Source: Neoconidiobolus thromboides FSU 785 (Eukaryota > Entomophthoromycota > Entomophthoromycetes > Entomophthorales > Neoconidiobolaceae). From it: DNA of 64,000 bases. The position numbers and the translations under genes were made by a program. The DNA is taken from assembly GCA_025603075.1 (NCBI GenBank), contig MU626347.1, forward strand, positions 19,492-83,491, in the 5' to 3' direction. The notes under the pieces are model-generated. The model made no database searches, was not told where the DNA came from, and was given only the letters and a program-made list of their open reading frames with translations. Position 1 is the stretch's first letter; every line of letters begins with the position of its first letter. Positions 36,726-49,700 of this stretch are shown here, in pieces.

Positions 36726-38115
36726 TTATTTCTTTTGTGTCTTTTTCCAAGTTTTTGAACGATTTTTGGCATGATCATTTCTTTTACCTTTGACTCTCTT
36801 TGGTTTATTTAATTTTTTAGCTTTTTTATCTGTTCTTTCACCTTCAATAACAACAAATTTGTCTTCTTCTAATTCCCCTTTGGCTTTTCTTTTATTCTTT
36901 TGGACTTCTTTATCTTGTTTTTTAATTCTTGATATTCTTAATTTACGTCCTTCAATTTGAGTAGCATTTAATTTTATAGCTAATGGAACGGAAGTTGGAT
37001 CCTAATTAAATGAAATAAATATGAATTTTTATTAGTAAAATATAATAATATAGTAATAAAACAAAAATACTTCAAATAAAATATAAGCAAATCCCTTTCC
37101 TAAATTAGTTACTGGATCTCGAACTACTCTTACTGCTTCAACTTTACCACAGGAACTAAAATGTTCCCATAATGGTTCATCTTCAATTTCAAAATTAAGA
37201 TTACCAACAAAAACTGTACGCTTTGGTGAAAATTCCTAATTGATTATTATAATGTTAACTATTGCTATCAAAAAACAATAATGATTCTTATTACTTTATT
37301 TTCCCCAGTTACATTATCTACACGTAAATGTTTATTTAAAAACATTGTACCATTTAAACTCAAACTTTTTTCAATCGATTCTATTTCTTTATAAATGATA
37401 TAGGCATTCATAAATGAACGCTTGGTATTTAACTTTTTACTAATAAATGCTGCTTTACGATTCATTTGTTTTTCTAGTGCCTATGTTTTAATAAAATTAA
37501 TCAACTTTGAACATTGATTTATGATAATAAATAATAATACCAAAGAACGAAAACGATAGGATTCAATTTTACCAAATTGAGAAAATAATTCAATAAATTG
37601 TTTCTTTTCTTCTTTCTATATAATATGTACATTAAAATTTCATTTAAGCAAATAAAAGTTTAATTTACTTTAGTTAATAAATCTACAGATACATTACCGA
37701 CAAATATGGTCCTTTTTTTAATTTCTTCATCATTTTTCCCAGGTTTTAAATTTTTTTTCACTTTTTTTGTTACTACTCCAAATTCCGCTTCACTATCGTC
37801 ACTATCTACTTCTTCTTCTTCTTCTTCTTCTTCTACTTGTTTATTCTCATCATTGACTTTTGATTTATTTTCTTCAGTAGTTGCTTTTTCGGTAACATTC
37901 TACAAAAAGTTAATTACAAATTTAAATTATTTTAATATTATTTTTATTTACTTCAGTAGCAACACTTTTAGACTAATAAAAAAGAATTAATTAAGTTTGG
38001 GGTTATAAAAATAATAGCTAGTAATTACTTTTTTAAATAGGTCATCTAATTCAGCATCAAAATTATCTTGTTTAACAAATAAATCAGCTAAAAAGCCTTT
38101 GGTATATTCTGACAT
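36726..38115 (-). CDS. Nucleolar RRM protein Nop12/RBM34-like
   Basis: Six or seven exons with a start at 38115 ([16 protein letters not shown]). An acidic Glu/Lys-rich N-terminus ([19 protein letters not shown]) leads to RRM1 ([17 protein letters not shown]), a coiled linker ([30 protein letters not shown]), RRM2 ([27 protein letters not shown]) and a basic C-terminus ([20 protein letters not shown]). The pattern matches yeast Nop12 and human RBM34, nucleolar proteins needed for 60S (25S/5.8S rRNA) processing. The acidic N-terminus and Lys-rich tail fit nucleolar location. Ends about 50 bp from the (AAAAT)n run. Confidence 0.85.
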
Positions 38116-38329
38116 TTTTATAAAATGGTTTTATAGAAAATAATAAAAATAAAAAATATAATAAAAATTCATTAGTTTTGATTGGATAATGTTATTTTCG
38201 ATAATTTCAAAGTTTTATAATAAATTTAGTTTCTATACTTAAACAAAATAAAAGTGATAGAAAAATAATAAATAAAATAAATAAATTTCATTTTATAAAA
38301 AACATTTTATTCTCTATATCTATTTTAAT

Positions 38330-38761
38330 TCAGTTTAATATCTTTTGAATTAATAGTAAATTAGCCTTAGCTTGTACTAACTCCGAATTCCATGTAAATA
38401 ATCTCTCTTGATCTCTAATTTTAATCTTTTCGGGTACTCTTAATTCATAATCTTTTTTGCCAACTTTCTCTACTAACTCATCTTTCTTACTATTAATCAT
38501 TTTGATTTTATTTTCAATCTTTTTCATTTCATTATTTAACTTTACAATATCATAATATTTCTTTTCTTTTAAAATAGGAACGCTTAATATGACTTTATTA
38601 TTTGATTTAAAATTAACTAAAATCGAATGATGGTTTAATATATTATTATTATTATCATTATTGTTATTCTTTTCTTTATATATTAATTGAATACTTTTCA
38701 TATTACTCATTTTCATTATAATTGGTTGATAATCTTGAAATATATTAATATATTGTTGTAG

Positions 38762-38812
<51 letters not shown>

Positions 38813-40314
38813 TAATTCTTCCTGTTTTTCTATGGTTAAATAAAAAGGTAATTTTAAATCATTTAATAAATGATATGATTGACGTAAGGATCTAGAACTA
38901 TGAATGATTCTTAATATAAACTAAAGAAATTCAATAGATTAATTTATTATATATTATATACTATCATATTATAATAATCTTACTTCAAATTCATGTTCTA
39001 CTTGATCATTAATAAATATCTCAAAGTCTTTACTTTGAGGTAATTTTGCTACCATTAAAGAATCATAATTAGGTTTAGATGGATAATAATATGAATGATA
39101 TAATTCTTCTGTAATAAATGGCATAATAGGATGTAATAATCTTAATATTATATCAATTGATAAATCCATTATGTTAAAAGTAATTAAATTATTTTGATTT
39201 GATAATTTTGAAAATTCAATACCAATATCACATAATATATTTATAATAAAATTGCGTAATTCTATAGTTGTATTATGTAATTGTAATAAATTTATAGAAC
39301 TATGATAATTTATTATTGTTTTTGATAATTTAGATAATATATATTTTTGGTATAAATTTAATTCATTATAATTAATTATTGTTGGATTTAATATTAAATC
39401 TTCATATTTTAAATTAATTGTTGAATATTGTTTTTTTTTATTAATAAAATATAATACCATGTTCCATAATTTATTACCAAAATGTTTAGTTGTTATTATA
39501 TTATCTAAATTTATATTAATTTGTTTACCCTATAATAACAAAAATTAGTTAATAAATTAATTTATTCTATATTATTCTATATTATTCTATATTATTCTAT
39601 ATTATTCTATATTATTCTATATTATTATTATTTTAATAATTACCTGTTGTAAATAGTTAATTAAACTAAATCTTAAGGCATCTGTACCACATTGTTGGAT
39701 ACCATTTGGATATTCTATTTTTAAATTATTTAAACTCTTCTCAATTTCATTTAAAGTTAAATGTTTTGAATTGATAATTGGCTCATTCAATTCTTTTAAA
39801 CTTCTTCCATCAATAATATGTATTGGATCAATAACATTACCTAATGATTTACTCATTTTTCTACCTAATTTATCTCGTATCATAGGATGTAATAAGATTG
39901 TTTTAAAGGGTATGAAATTAGAATTCAATTGATTACATAACATTACCATACGTGCTACCCAAAAAAATAAAATATCAGAACCAGTTTCGAGTAAATTAGT
40001 ACTCTATATAAAGAAATAAATATTAAGAAATAAATATTAATTATAACTTACTTTAATATTATTATTATTATTATTATTAATTCCATTCCAATCAAAAGCA
40101 GATAAAGGTAATAAAGCAGATGAAAACCAAGTATCTAATACATCTTCATCTTGAATTAAATTACATTTATTAACTAATGAATTTATTATAAGTTTGTTTT
40201 CGTTTTGGTTTATTAATTCATTTTTTATATTATTTATTACATCATTTTGATTAATACCAACATACCACTTATCTTTTATTTTATTAAATAATATTAATTC
40301 TTCATTTGTTAATA

Positions 40315-40387
<73 letters not shown>

Positions 40388-42168
40388 TATATTGTTATCA
40401 CTATTTAACTTATAAATTGGTATTTTATGACCCCAAATTAATTGTCTTGATATACACCAATCTTGTATATTATTTAACCAGCGATCCCAATCTTTTTCAA
40501 AATTATTAGGTAAAATTTGAATTTGTTCATTTTTAATTAATTGTTTTGCATTAATTGCCATTTGTTTCATATTAATATACCATTGTGGTTTTAATATAGG
40601 TTCAATTATATCATTTGTTCTTGAACATCTTAATATAATTGTATTATCTTTTACTTTATGTTTACTATCATAATTATTAGTTAATTTTAAATCTTTAATT
40701 ATTTGTTGTCTACAATCATATCGATGTAATCCATTATACTCTTTCCATTCTTTATTGTTATTTATTATATTACCTTTGGAATCAAATATATTAATTAATT
40801 CCATTTTGATTTTATTTTTATTCCTTTTATAGCATTCAAAATCATTAATATCATGACCCGGTGTTATTTTAACTACTCCAGTACCATAATTCATATCTAC
40901 TAATATGTTGTCTGCTATTATTGGCAATTGTTTATCTTTTATTATAGGATGTTTTACCATTTGTCCAATTAATTCTTTATATCTTATATCTTCTGGATGA
41001 ACTGCTAAAGCTATATCTCCTAATATTGTTTCTGGTCTTGTTGTTGCCACTATTAAATATTCTTTTTTATTTTTATTAACTAATTCATATTTGATATGGT
41101 GTAATACTCCCATCTCTACTTTTCCTTTATACCCTGGTATTGTCATAAATGTTGGTTTATCTATTACTTCATTCTCTATCTTAAATAATAAATAAATAAT
41201 ATAAAATATAAATATAATATATAAATATAAATATAAATATAAATATAAAAAATGTCAAGTACATAAACTATAAATACTAACTTACTTCAATATCACTAAT
41301 AACTGTTTCTAAACTTGGGCACCAATTAACAATACGAGTTGAACGATAAATTAAATTTTGATTAAATAACTTAATAAAAGCCATTTTAACAGCAATTGAT
41401 CTCTTTTCATCTAAAGTAAAAAACAATTTATTCCAATCAAAAGAAGTACCTAATCTTTTCATTTGTTCTAAAATAACATTTCCATATGTATTTTTAAATT
41501 GAATAATTTCATTTAAAAACTCTTCTTTTGTTAAATCATGTTTACTTATCCCTTTTTCTTTTAATAATGTTCTTTCAACTACTGCTTGGGTTCCAATACC
41601 GGCATGATCTGTTCCTGGTACCCAGATTACTTTTTTACCATTCATTCGATGATATCTAGCGATACAATCTTGAATTGAAAAAGTCAAAGCATGACCAATA
41701 TGTAATTTTCCGGTTACATTAGGGGGTGGAGATAACATTGTAAATGTATTATCTTCATTATTAATATCTTTTTCATTACCATGGGTGAAATAACCTAATA
41801 TTTAAAAGAAGATTGCTAATAAATGAAATTGTTTTATTATATTTATATTAAAATTTTACCATTCTTTTCCCACCAATTATACCAATCTTTTTCTACATCT
41901 GTCTAATAAATAATAATGTTAGTATTTAACATATGAATAAATCTAGTTTTAATAATAACATTCTTACTGGTAAATATTCTGTATTTAGTTTCAATTCGTT
42001 ATCTTTAAGCTTTGATTTAATCTTATTAGGTAAAGTATAATAACTCCATCTATTAATAAGAATAGGATTATGATTATTATTACATTGTTTTAACTTGTTT
42101 AATAAATATTTATTGTCTTTTAGTTTATAAGAATGCTGTAATAGTTTGAGTAACATTTGAGAAAACAA
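38330..42168 (-). CDS. Valyl-tRNA synthetase with Asn runs
   Basis: About nine exons for a protein of roughly 1000 aa or more. Class I landmarks are [18 protein letters not shown] (HIGH), [37 protein letters not shown], and [12 protein letters not shown] (KMSKS). The editing-domain part ([17 protein letters not shown]) is present. A C-terminal arm of charged coiled coil ends the protein. The N-terminus ([20 protein letters not shown]) is hydrophobic and basic and could be a mitochondrial presequence. In many fungi one ValRS gene serves both compartments. Two Asn tracts interrupt the protein: about 24 Asn (40315-40387, (ATT)n on the plus strand) in the catalytic part and about 17 near the C-terminus (38762-38812). 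The reading frame is open through both. Confidence 0.9.
39561..39627. repeat. 10-bp tandem repeat in a ValRS intron
   Basis: About six to seven copies of TATTCTATAT/ATTATTCTAT in the intron that splits the C-terminal half of ValRS. A simple slippage repeat. Confidence 0.8.
40315..40387. repeat. (ATT)n repeat coding for polyasparagine
   Basis: About 24 ATT/AAT units, read on the minus strand as asparagine within ValRS. No frame disruption. Confidence 0.95.
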
Positions 42169-42244
42169 ATTATAATTTTTAAGTATTTTTCAAATTGTTT
42201 AAAATTTCGAAATCATCAAATTTTTATTTTATTTTATTTTAAAA
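42169..42244. promoter_or_regulatory. 76-bp bidirectional promoter (ValRS / BRAT1-like)
   Basis: Only 76 bp separate the two divergent start codons. The segment is almost entirely A/T (TTTTATTTTATTTTATTT near the plus-strand start) with one CGAAATC and no recognisable TATA or CCAAT box. A shared promoter is the only option if both transcripts start here. Confidence 0.6.
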
Positions 42245-44906
42245 ATGAATGAATTTATTAAAGATGAAGATTATTTCCAAATATTAAATAGTTTAAGTTT
42301 AATGGATATAGAAAATGATAATGAACATATTTATAAAATTAAGGATTCAATTAAATATTTAAAATTATACGATTACTTAGCAAAACCTTTATTATCTAAT
42401 AAACTTGAATATTTAAACTATTATTTCTATGAAGGTGTAGGGATAGAATTAATAAAGGTAAAATTAAATTATAATATATATTAAAAGTTAGTTTTAATTA
42501 AACTTTATTAGCGTATTATGGGACCTATACCTAGTGAAGATAGTATATTTTCTGAAGGGGAAGACTTGGATGAATTAAGAAATTTAGCTTTAGGCATTAA
42601 ATTATTAGGAGCATTAAGTTATAGCTTAAGTATAAAAACAGATATAAAAGAAGTGTTAGATTATCAAATTCAATTTAATCAATTACTACCTAGTCTGTTT
42701 AATAATTGGTGGTTATATTGTATTCAATCTATTCAACCTATTTTAAGAGATACAGCGCTATTTGCTTTATTTACAGGATTGGAGAATACATATTTAATAG
42801 AATGGTAATTTAATTTTCTATTTTTTATAAACTAATAATTTATATAAAGCATATTAAAATCAGAAACATTTCCAACTTATTTTTCATGTTTATTATTCGA
42901 TGAGTCATGTTTTGTAAGTTTTTAATATAATCAAAAATATCTTAATATAAAAGAAATAGTAAATTAAATTTATACTTAGGTAGCTACTCAAGCTTTTAAA
43001 TTTTATTCTAAATGTTTACATTTATCAGTTGTTAATGGAGAAACACCAGTTTATAATGAGTTATTAAGAGAGTTAAACCTAGAAATCATTAATTTTCAAA
43101 AAGCATTGATTGAGAATGATAATTTATCACAAGCAAATAATATTAAAGTTAAGTTGGATTTGATTTGGTATTTGTGTCATCCTGAAATTAATATTAACAT
43201 GAAAGATAATTATAATATATATATATTGGTATCAGATACTATTAAAGAATTAGGTTTAGTAAGTAGTATTTAGTTATTTGTTTATTTTTTATTTGTGCTT
43301 ATAGTTTATTTAGCTTAATGAGCTTTGGATTATTTGGAAATTAGAAGAAACTTGGTTAAAAAGTCAAGCAGCAGAAACTTTAAATTATTTAATGAAGTTA
43401 TTGCCCAATTTAAGTTGTATTAATAGTATTATATTAAATGAAGAAATAGATAATTCAAATGAAGATGGTAAATATAATTTATAATTTATAATTTATAATT
43501 TATAATTTATATTAATATTAATAATTATATAGAATGCTTTTTATTAATTAATAATTGTGCTAATTTTATATTAAATGGATTAAAAGAGAACGAAATTGAA
43601 GATAATATAGTAATTAATTTTATGGATTTATATAATCAAACAGCAATAAAATCATCACCTTATTTAAATATATTAAATCGATTAAGCATTATTCGATTTA
43701 TAGATTGCTTATCCTCAATATTTGAAAATCATCAATTAAAACAAAAAATTAATTTGAAACAATTATTTTATACATTATATGATTTATTCGTAATTGTAAT
43801 ACAATTTATAACTTACCCTAAGGAATTTATAGGTGAAGGTATTAAATTTCATAAAGATTCTAAAGTGTCAGAAACTCAATGGAAAGAATTATTAACTTTA
43901 AGAAATGAATTTTGGATTTATACGAGACATGAAGAATCAGCAGCTTCTAAAAGACAAGATATTATCTATTATACTTGGTCAGCATTAAATAGTTTATTAA
44001 CACATGCATTATCGGAAAAAGACATGGAATTAGATGTAAATTATAGTTATATTTTAAATCAAAATAATTTATTGATTCAATATTTAATTAGATCTTACCT
44101 ATGATACAACTAATAGAATATCATTTAATACAATGTACATATAATGAACAATTAATTATTTATAAAACACCCCAATATTTAATTGCTGGATTAAAATTAA
44201 TGCCAACGACATTAAAATTTAATAATAATGATAATAATAAATCTCCATTCATTATATTTCATAAAATCGTATTAAATTTATTATCCAACCCATCCTTAAA
44301 TATACCCACATTAAATTGTATTTATGATTCACTAAAAACAGGTATTTCATTAAAACCTGAGTTGTATTTAAATAATGGGGTAAGGTTCAATAGTAAATTA
44401 TTAGTTGTCATGTTGATAAAGTATAAATATTTATAGGAAGAAACAAAATGTCTATTAACAAGTATTCAAATGAAAATAATAAGTGAATCCTGGGAAGTTC
44501 GAGATAGTACAATTTTATTTATTGGTAAGTTATTTGAAATCAATACTACAATAATTATTTCAAAAGAAATGGAATTTAAAACTTGGGATTTTGCTATTAA
44601 AAATGGATTATATCAATTCGTTATAAAGTTGTTAATAAATGAAAACATACCACAGGTTTTAGCTTCTTGTTACAAAGCTTTAAGTATGATAGTTAACAAT
44701 CCTTATATTTCAACAGAGTTTATTTTGGGGATTGAAAACGAACTGAATGACAATGGGAAATTAGAATTTGATTATGAAGCTAACGTTTATAATAACTTTC
44801 AAAGAAAACATCATTTATATTTATTAAATGAATTATTGCAATTTCATTATAAAAATATAGGAAATATTCCATTATTTTATCAAGATTCAATGTATTTAAG
44901 GTAAAT

Positions 44907-44958
<52 letters not shown>

Positions 44959-45728
44959 TGATCAATTTAATTATTTCAATTTTTATTAGTATTAACCAAA
45001 TTTATCACTTATCATATGATGAAGATAGTGAAATTATTGTTGCTATCTGTAATTTTATATTCAATTGTTGGAAATTGGCAGTAGCAAATGATACTATTTA
45101 TGATACCCCTAATGAAACTAAAAAATTAAAGTTAAATCATAGTATTATAGATAAAGAGACAAATAGTATGGAAGAAGGGTTATTTGATACAGATTATTTT
45201 TTTCAATCAAAGTTACATACATTGTTGATTGATAAGGTAAATTACATAAAATACAAAATAACACAATTTTTTAATAATTTATTATAGCTAAATGATCCAA
45301 CAAGAACAGTTAGAGAAAAAGCGTTTAAATTAACTAAAGAAATTGAATTCGAATGTAAAGAAAATTGTAATTTATTAAAAGAAAAGAGAATGAATACAAA
45401 TTATTATAGAAGTTATGAAATATTTCTACAATCTTTAATCGAATTAAATTGGGATCAATTATATAAAAAATGTGATCCCAATAGCTTATATTCGGATGCA
45501 TTTGAACTTTCTCATCTTAAATTGAAAAATGTGCTTAAAAAAGATGAGAAATTTAAATTGAAAGAAGTGAATCCAAATGTGTTAAGGAACTCTACATTTA
45601 GGCAGTTAAAGGGGGATAGCGAGAGACACAAGGATATAATAGTGCCCGATTTTAAAGGTTGGTTTACATCCGATTCAGAATTGGATGAAATTGATGCGGA
45701 ATGCTATAATGTAATGGATTGTGATTAA
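42245..45728 (+). CDS. BRAT1-like HEAT-repeat protein
   Basis: About nine or ten exons for a helical protein of roughly 930 aa. Residue-level similarity to human BRAT1 is seen at several places: LALGIKLLGAL with a LPSLFNNWW segment (BRAT1 LRLAGTF..LLPGLF), SCFVATQAFKFYSKCLHLSV (BRAT1 SLFVASAASQLLVHVLALS), ESWEVRDSTILFIGKLF (BRAT1 CWEVRDSALEFL) and a Leu-rich FLQSLIELNWDQL before the tail. The protein ends ..ELDEIDAECYNVMDCD; BRAT1 ends DEADCY. In animals BRAT1 binds INTS9/INTS11, and I recall its C-terminus entering the INTS11 active site. Frame continuity breaks at about 44100: either a short atypical intron (about 44046-44116) or a one-base shift. Confidence 0.55.
44907..44957. repeat. (AAT)n run in an intron of the BRAT1-like gene
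   Basis: About 17 AAT units directly follow the GTAAATTATAA donor end of the intron. It is one of several introns in the 20-46 kb block that begin GTAATAATAA or contain the run. Confidence 0.9.
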
Positions 45729-46753
45729 AAGTAAATGAATAAATATAACATTGTGCTTTTTAGTTAAGTGGTGGGTCATCATACCTTTTCATTAAAAATG
45801 ATATTTTTTTAAATTCTGATCTTTTATTATAACTTAAGTTCTTTTTGATGAAGAAGTAATAGTAGTATAGAATTGCAATCATAGAGTATTTTATCAAAAT
45901 ATTTTTTGCCTTTAAATTAATAAAATTACTGTTGCAATTAATAACTTCATCTTTTTTTTCTTAAAAAAACTGTCTTTTGAAAAATCCTAATAATTAGAAA
46001 TATAAGTTTTTTAAATTAAAAATTTATACATTTATATTAATTCAAATTATGAATACTTTTTAAAGCTTTTTCGATTATTCATTTATTTAACTATTGTTAA
46101 TTAAAAGTACTATCATATCAACTTTGAATTCTGAGAATTAAGAAAAGTGTACTGTAAGATCATTTCTACAAATAATGTTAATTTTTTTGATCAAGAATTA
46201 TTAGTGAGAGTATAATTGTAATATGAATATATTTTTACTGTATTGTTCTTATTTTTATATGTAAAATAGCAACTATTATAACCAATAAATTCCTACTTTT
46301 AAAAAATCTTGTTTATAAAACGATCTTATAGTCTTTTTTTTGAAGTATTATATAATAAAAGTGTAATGAAAGAATTAAATTTTATGGGCAAAGGTATAAA
46401 TGCGGCATTTTTGTGTGCTTAAATAATAAGCAAGATATTATTTTATTATTTTATTATTTTATTTTTTGTTTTGTAGATAATATCAATTTAAAAAGTACTT
46501 TTTTACTTCTTATTATTAATAGTATGTTATGTTATATTGAAATTTATATGTTTATATAAGTAAACCACTTTTTTATATTAAAAACTATTCAATAATAAGA
46601 TACTTGGGTTAAAATTCAACTTGAATAAAACTAAGGTGGCCAATGAAATAAATCTGAGAAACTTAAATGGCGTGGAAATTGAGCCAATAAAATAATGCTA
46701 AAATTTAAGTATAACAATCAACTTGAATTAACAGCAAACATCATTTTTTTTCA
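45729..46753. other. Intergenic, upstream region of the helical/BTB gene
   Basis: About 1 kb with no gene. Two CCAAT boxes lie close to the downstream start codon (listed separately). Confidence 0.5.
46640..46688 (+). promoter_or_regulatory. Two CCAAT boxes
   Basis: CCAAT at 46640-46644 and again at 46684-46688, about 110 and 70 bp before the start codon at 46754. Their spacing and position fit HAP-complex promoter elements. Binding is inferred. Confidence 0.4.
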
Positions 46754-49700
46754 ATGCAAAACCAAGCATACAATACTAGGCTGGAAAAAGTCACATCTCA
46801 TATTGAAAATTCGGGGATAGTAGACTACCTATTATCTCTTGATAACTCCAAATTAATATTAGAGAGAATTCGAGGGCTTACTACTTCTGTTATTGAAACG
46901 GATCTGTTTTATTTATTCAACCAGTTTGAGACCAGTTTTAAAACCCAAATAGAACAATTAAAAGCGGGGGATACTGAGGTTAGTATCATTGAGAAGAATT
47001 TGTTACGCTTATTAAGAATCATAAGAAGTTATTATTTGGTTATATCAGAACGTTTTTCTGCCAATGAATCAAACGAAAGAAAGAAATGGATCTTTGGAGA
47101 AGAAGAGTTTGTTTTTAGGATTTTAGATGCTTTTTTTGTTTCTTTGGTTTATTTTAATGATCCAGATATCTTAAGAATTACCCTAAATATAATGGAAAAG
47201 ATGCATTTACCCATAGCATTTCCAAACCATTTTGCACTCTTTGATCGTACTTTATTTTCAAGGTATTATAAAAAGTTTGAAGTGATTGAAAGCTTTGTTT
47301 CGAACACTTATTCTTTCCAAGTTTATGAGATTTATGATAGGATATTCAGCTTGTTAAATCTGAATACTACTGAGTATAGAAATCAGCACTTTTTAATATT
47401 CTTTTTAACATTACAAAAAAGAGGGTTTTCAAATTATTGTATTTATTCAACTAAAGCTGTACCAGCACTATTTCAATACTTGGGATCAAAATTGGATGAG
47501 CTATCATATACACCAAGGTTCAATCCAGATTCAACCTTTTTTAGTGAATTAAGAAAGCCATTCAACATTTTCCCAAGTGGAAGTAACGAGCAAGCTGTGA
47601 TAGAAGATAGCTCTAGAGCAGATTATAAGTTAGAAAAAGTATTTTGTGAATTAACAACTTTAATTAGCAGTACCGTCGAATCAAATTATAAGTTTGCTAC
47701 AGAAACTGAGTTTTTTGATAAAATTGTTCCATTATTTTGCAAAGTATGTTATCAACACCTCAATATTTATGATAAAGAGAATTTGAATATGAATTCTACG
47801 TTTATAAAATCAGTTGTTTTACCAATATTTAATTCATTAAATCAAGTATTTACAATCGAAAGGAACGAATCAGATCGAACATTAACACCCAAAAAAGTGT
47901 ACTTTAAACGATTAAGATGCTGCTTATTAAATTATTCAACCTATCTCTTAAATCATATAATCAAACATGAAAATTATATTTATTTACAGGAAGCAATGTT
48001 AATTAAAGAAATAGAAGGATGTCATTTTCTTGACTTATTAGTTGCCTTTTATAAAATATTGAAAAATGCAAATCTTAAATCCATCGACCTTCAAGAAAAA
48101 CTGATATTCTTTGATGAATCTTTAATTTATTTAAGGGTCTTATTCCAATTTAATGACCCAGCTTTTAGTGACCTTAGTAGGATAACACGTGATTACTATT
48201 CTGTTTTCCAAGAGTTTTATAAAAGGTTAGGGACATTAAAGCAAAAGCAAATTGATCCTAAAAGGATTAAATTCAAGCCTCAAACAGATGATCTTTACAA
48301 ATACATAATTTATGTTATGAATAGTGTACTTGACCCACTTTGTGAAATGGCTCTTATAAAGTACCGCCCATTTGATTATAAAGAGATGGGTGGACAATTT
48401 TTAGCTAATTATAATATATTACCTGTTTTTAGTATTGGACTCTTAGTTTTATTTAGTAAAAATTATCACAACATAGCTCCAGCCTATATAGTTGGTGTTT
48501 TGAATACATTCAAAACCTTAATGACCGATGAAGTTGTAGGAGAATTTAACCGCAGTTATCCACATTATTTTAGAGCAATTTGTTCAAAAGTTAACAAAAT
48601 TTTGCTTAACCATTGTTCTAGAGAGGAGGATTCTGGTACAACATTCCATGCTCTTAACTATAGTACATCGAGAATTATAGCGCACTCGAGTGATATTCTT
48701 ATAAGTGCAATTAAAAAATATCAGTTTAATCCACCTATTAAAGACCTAAACCTCTCCAACTTATTCTATTCCTATAAATTAATTGATAACTGTCCAACCG
48801 AATACGATGTCAATGCAATCACACCTGTATTTAACCTATTTGATGAAATGTTTTCAGTTTTCGAGTTTAGGAATAACGTTCCAAAAGAATTAGTAACATC
48901 ACGCTTTATATATTTATTTGGACACAGCTTTATGTTATGGGCCCAACATCCACGCGTTGTTCCAATGTTAAATAATATGAATGAAAATGAAAATATTGTA
49001 CAATATGAGTCAACATTAGGGAAATATCAAAGATATGGCTATAGGACACTTAAAAGATTACTTTTATTGCTTCGACATTTTGAAAAAGATGAGGAATGGA
49101 TGAAGTTACTTACATGTTTCCCACTTGAAAGTGAGCATTCTTATCAAATTACCGACCTTGCAAGACCCGGTTTATCTAGATTAATCCAAATTCCTCAAAA
49201 TCTTATGCCTTTGGCAAAACAAAAACCATCAAAAAATCAAAATGAATTCAATCAAGGTACTAGCTCAAATGATGGGGTTTCAACCAATGGAAATGATGAC
49301 TATATAAAAGACTCTGTTATTTCAATTATAAACCCATTATTTAGGATTATGTTATGCTACAAACATAATCTGGATATGAGTACATTAGCAGCAACCTACT
49401 TTTTAAAACTGATTTCAATACCTTCAGTTGCCATTTTTGTATTAAATCATAATAACTACTTAGGTTATTTATCATTTGAGTCAACAATTGTTCACTATAT
49501 TGATGCTAAACTATATGGCTACTTTAATAAAATCATTAGTAAAATTTTAGTGAATACCAACCTTATTAGGATTATTTTATTAAGAGATACGTTTGGTGAA
49601 TGGTATAGGAATATTTTAAAGCATCATGATTATGCAACTCACAATAAAGCAACTGAGCCTTCGAAGTTAACCAATTTTATAGCAAGAGAAATAATCAAGA

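Noticed and set aside
40306-40509. Tyrosine-run plus-strand frame
   Set aside because: It is the (ATT)n repeat of ValRS read on the opposite strand.
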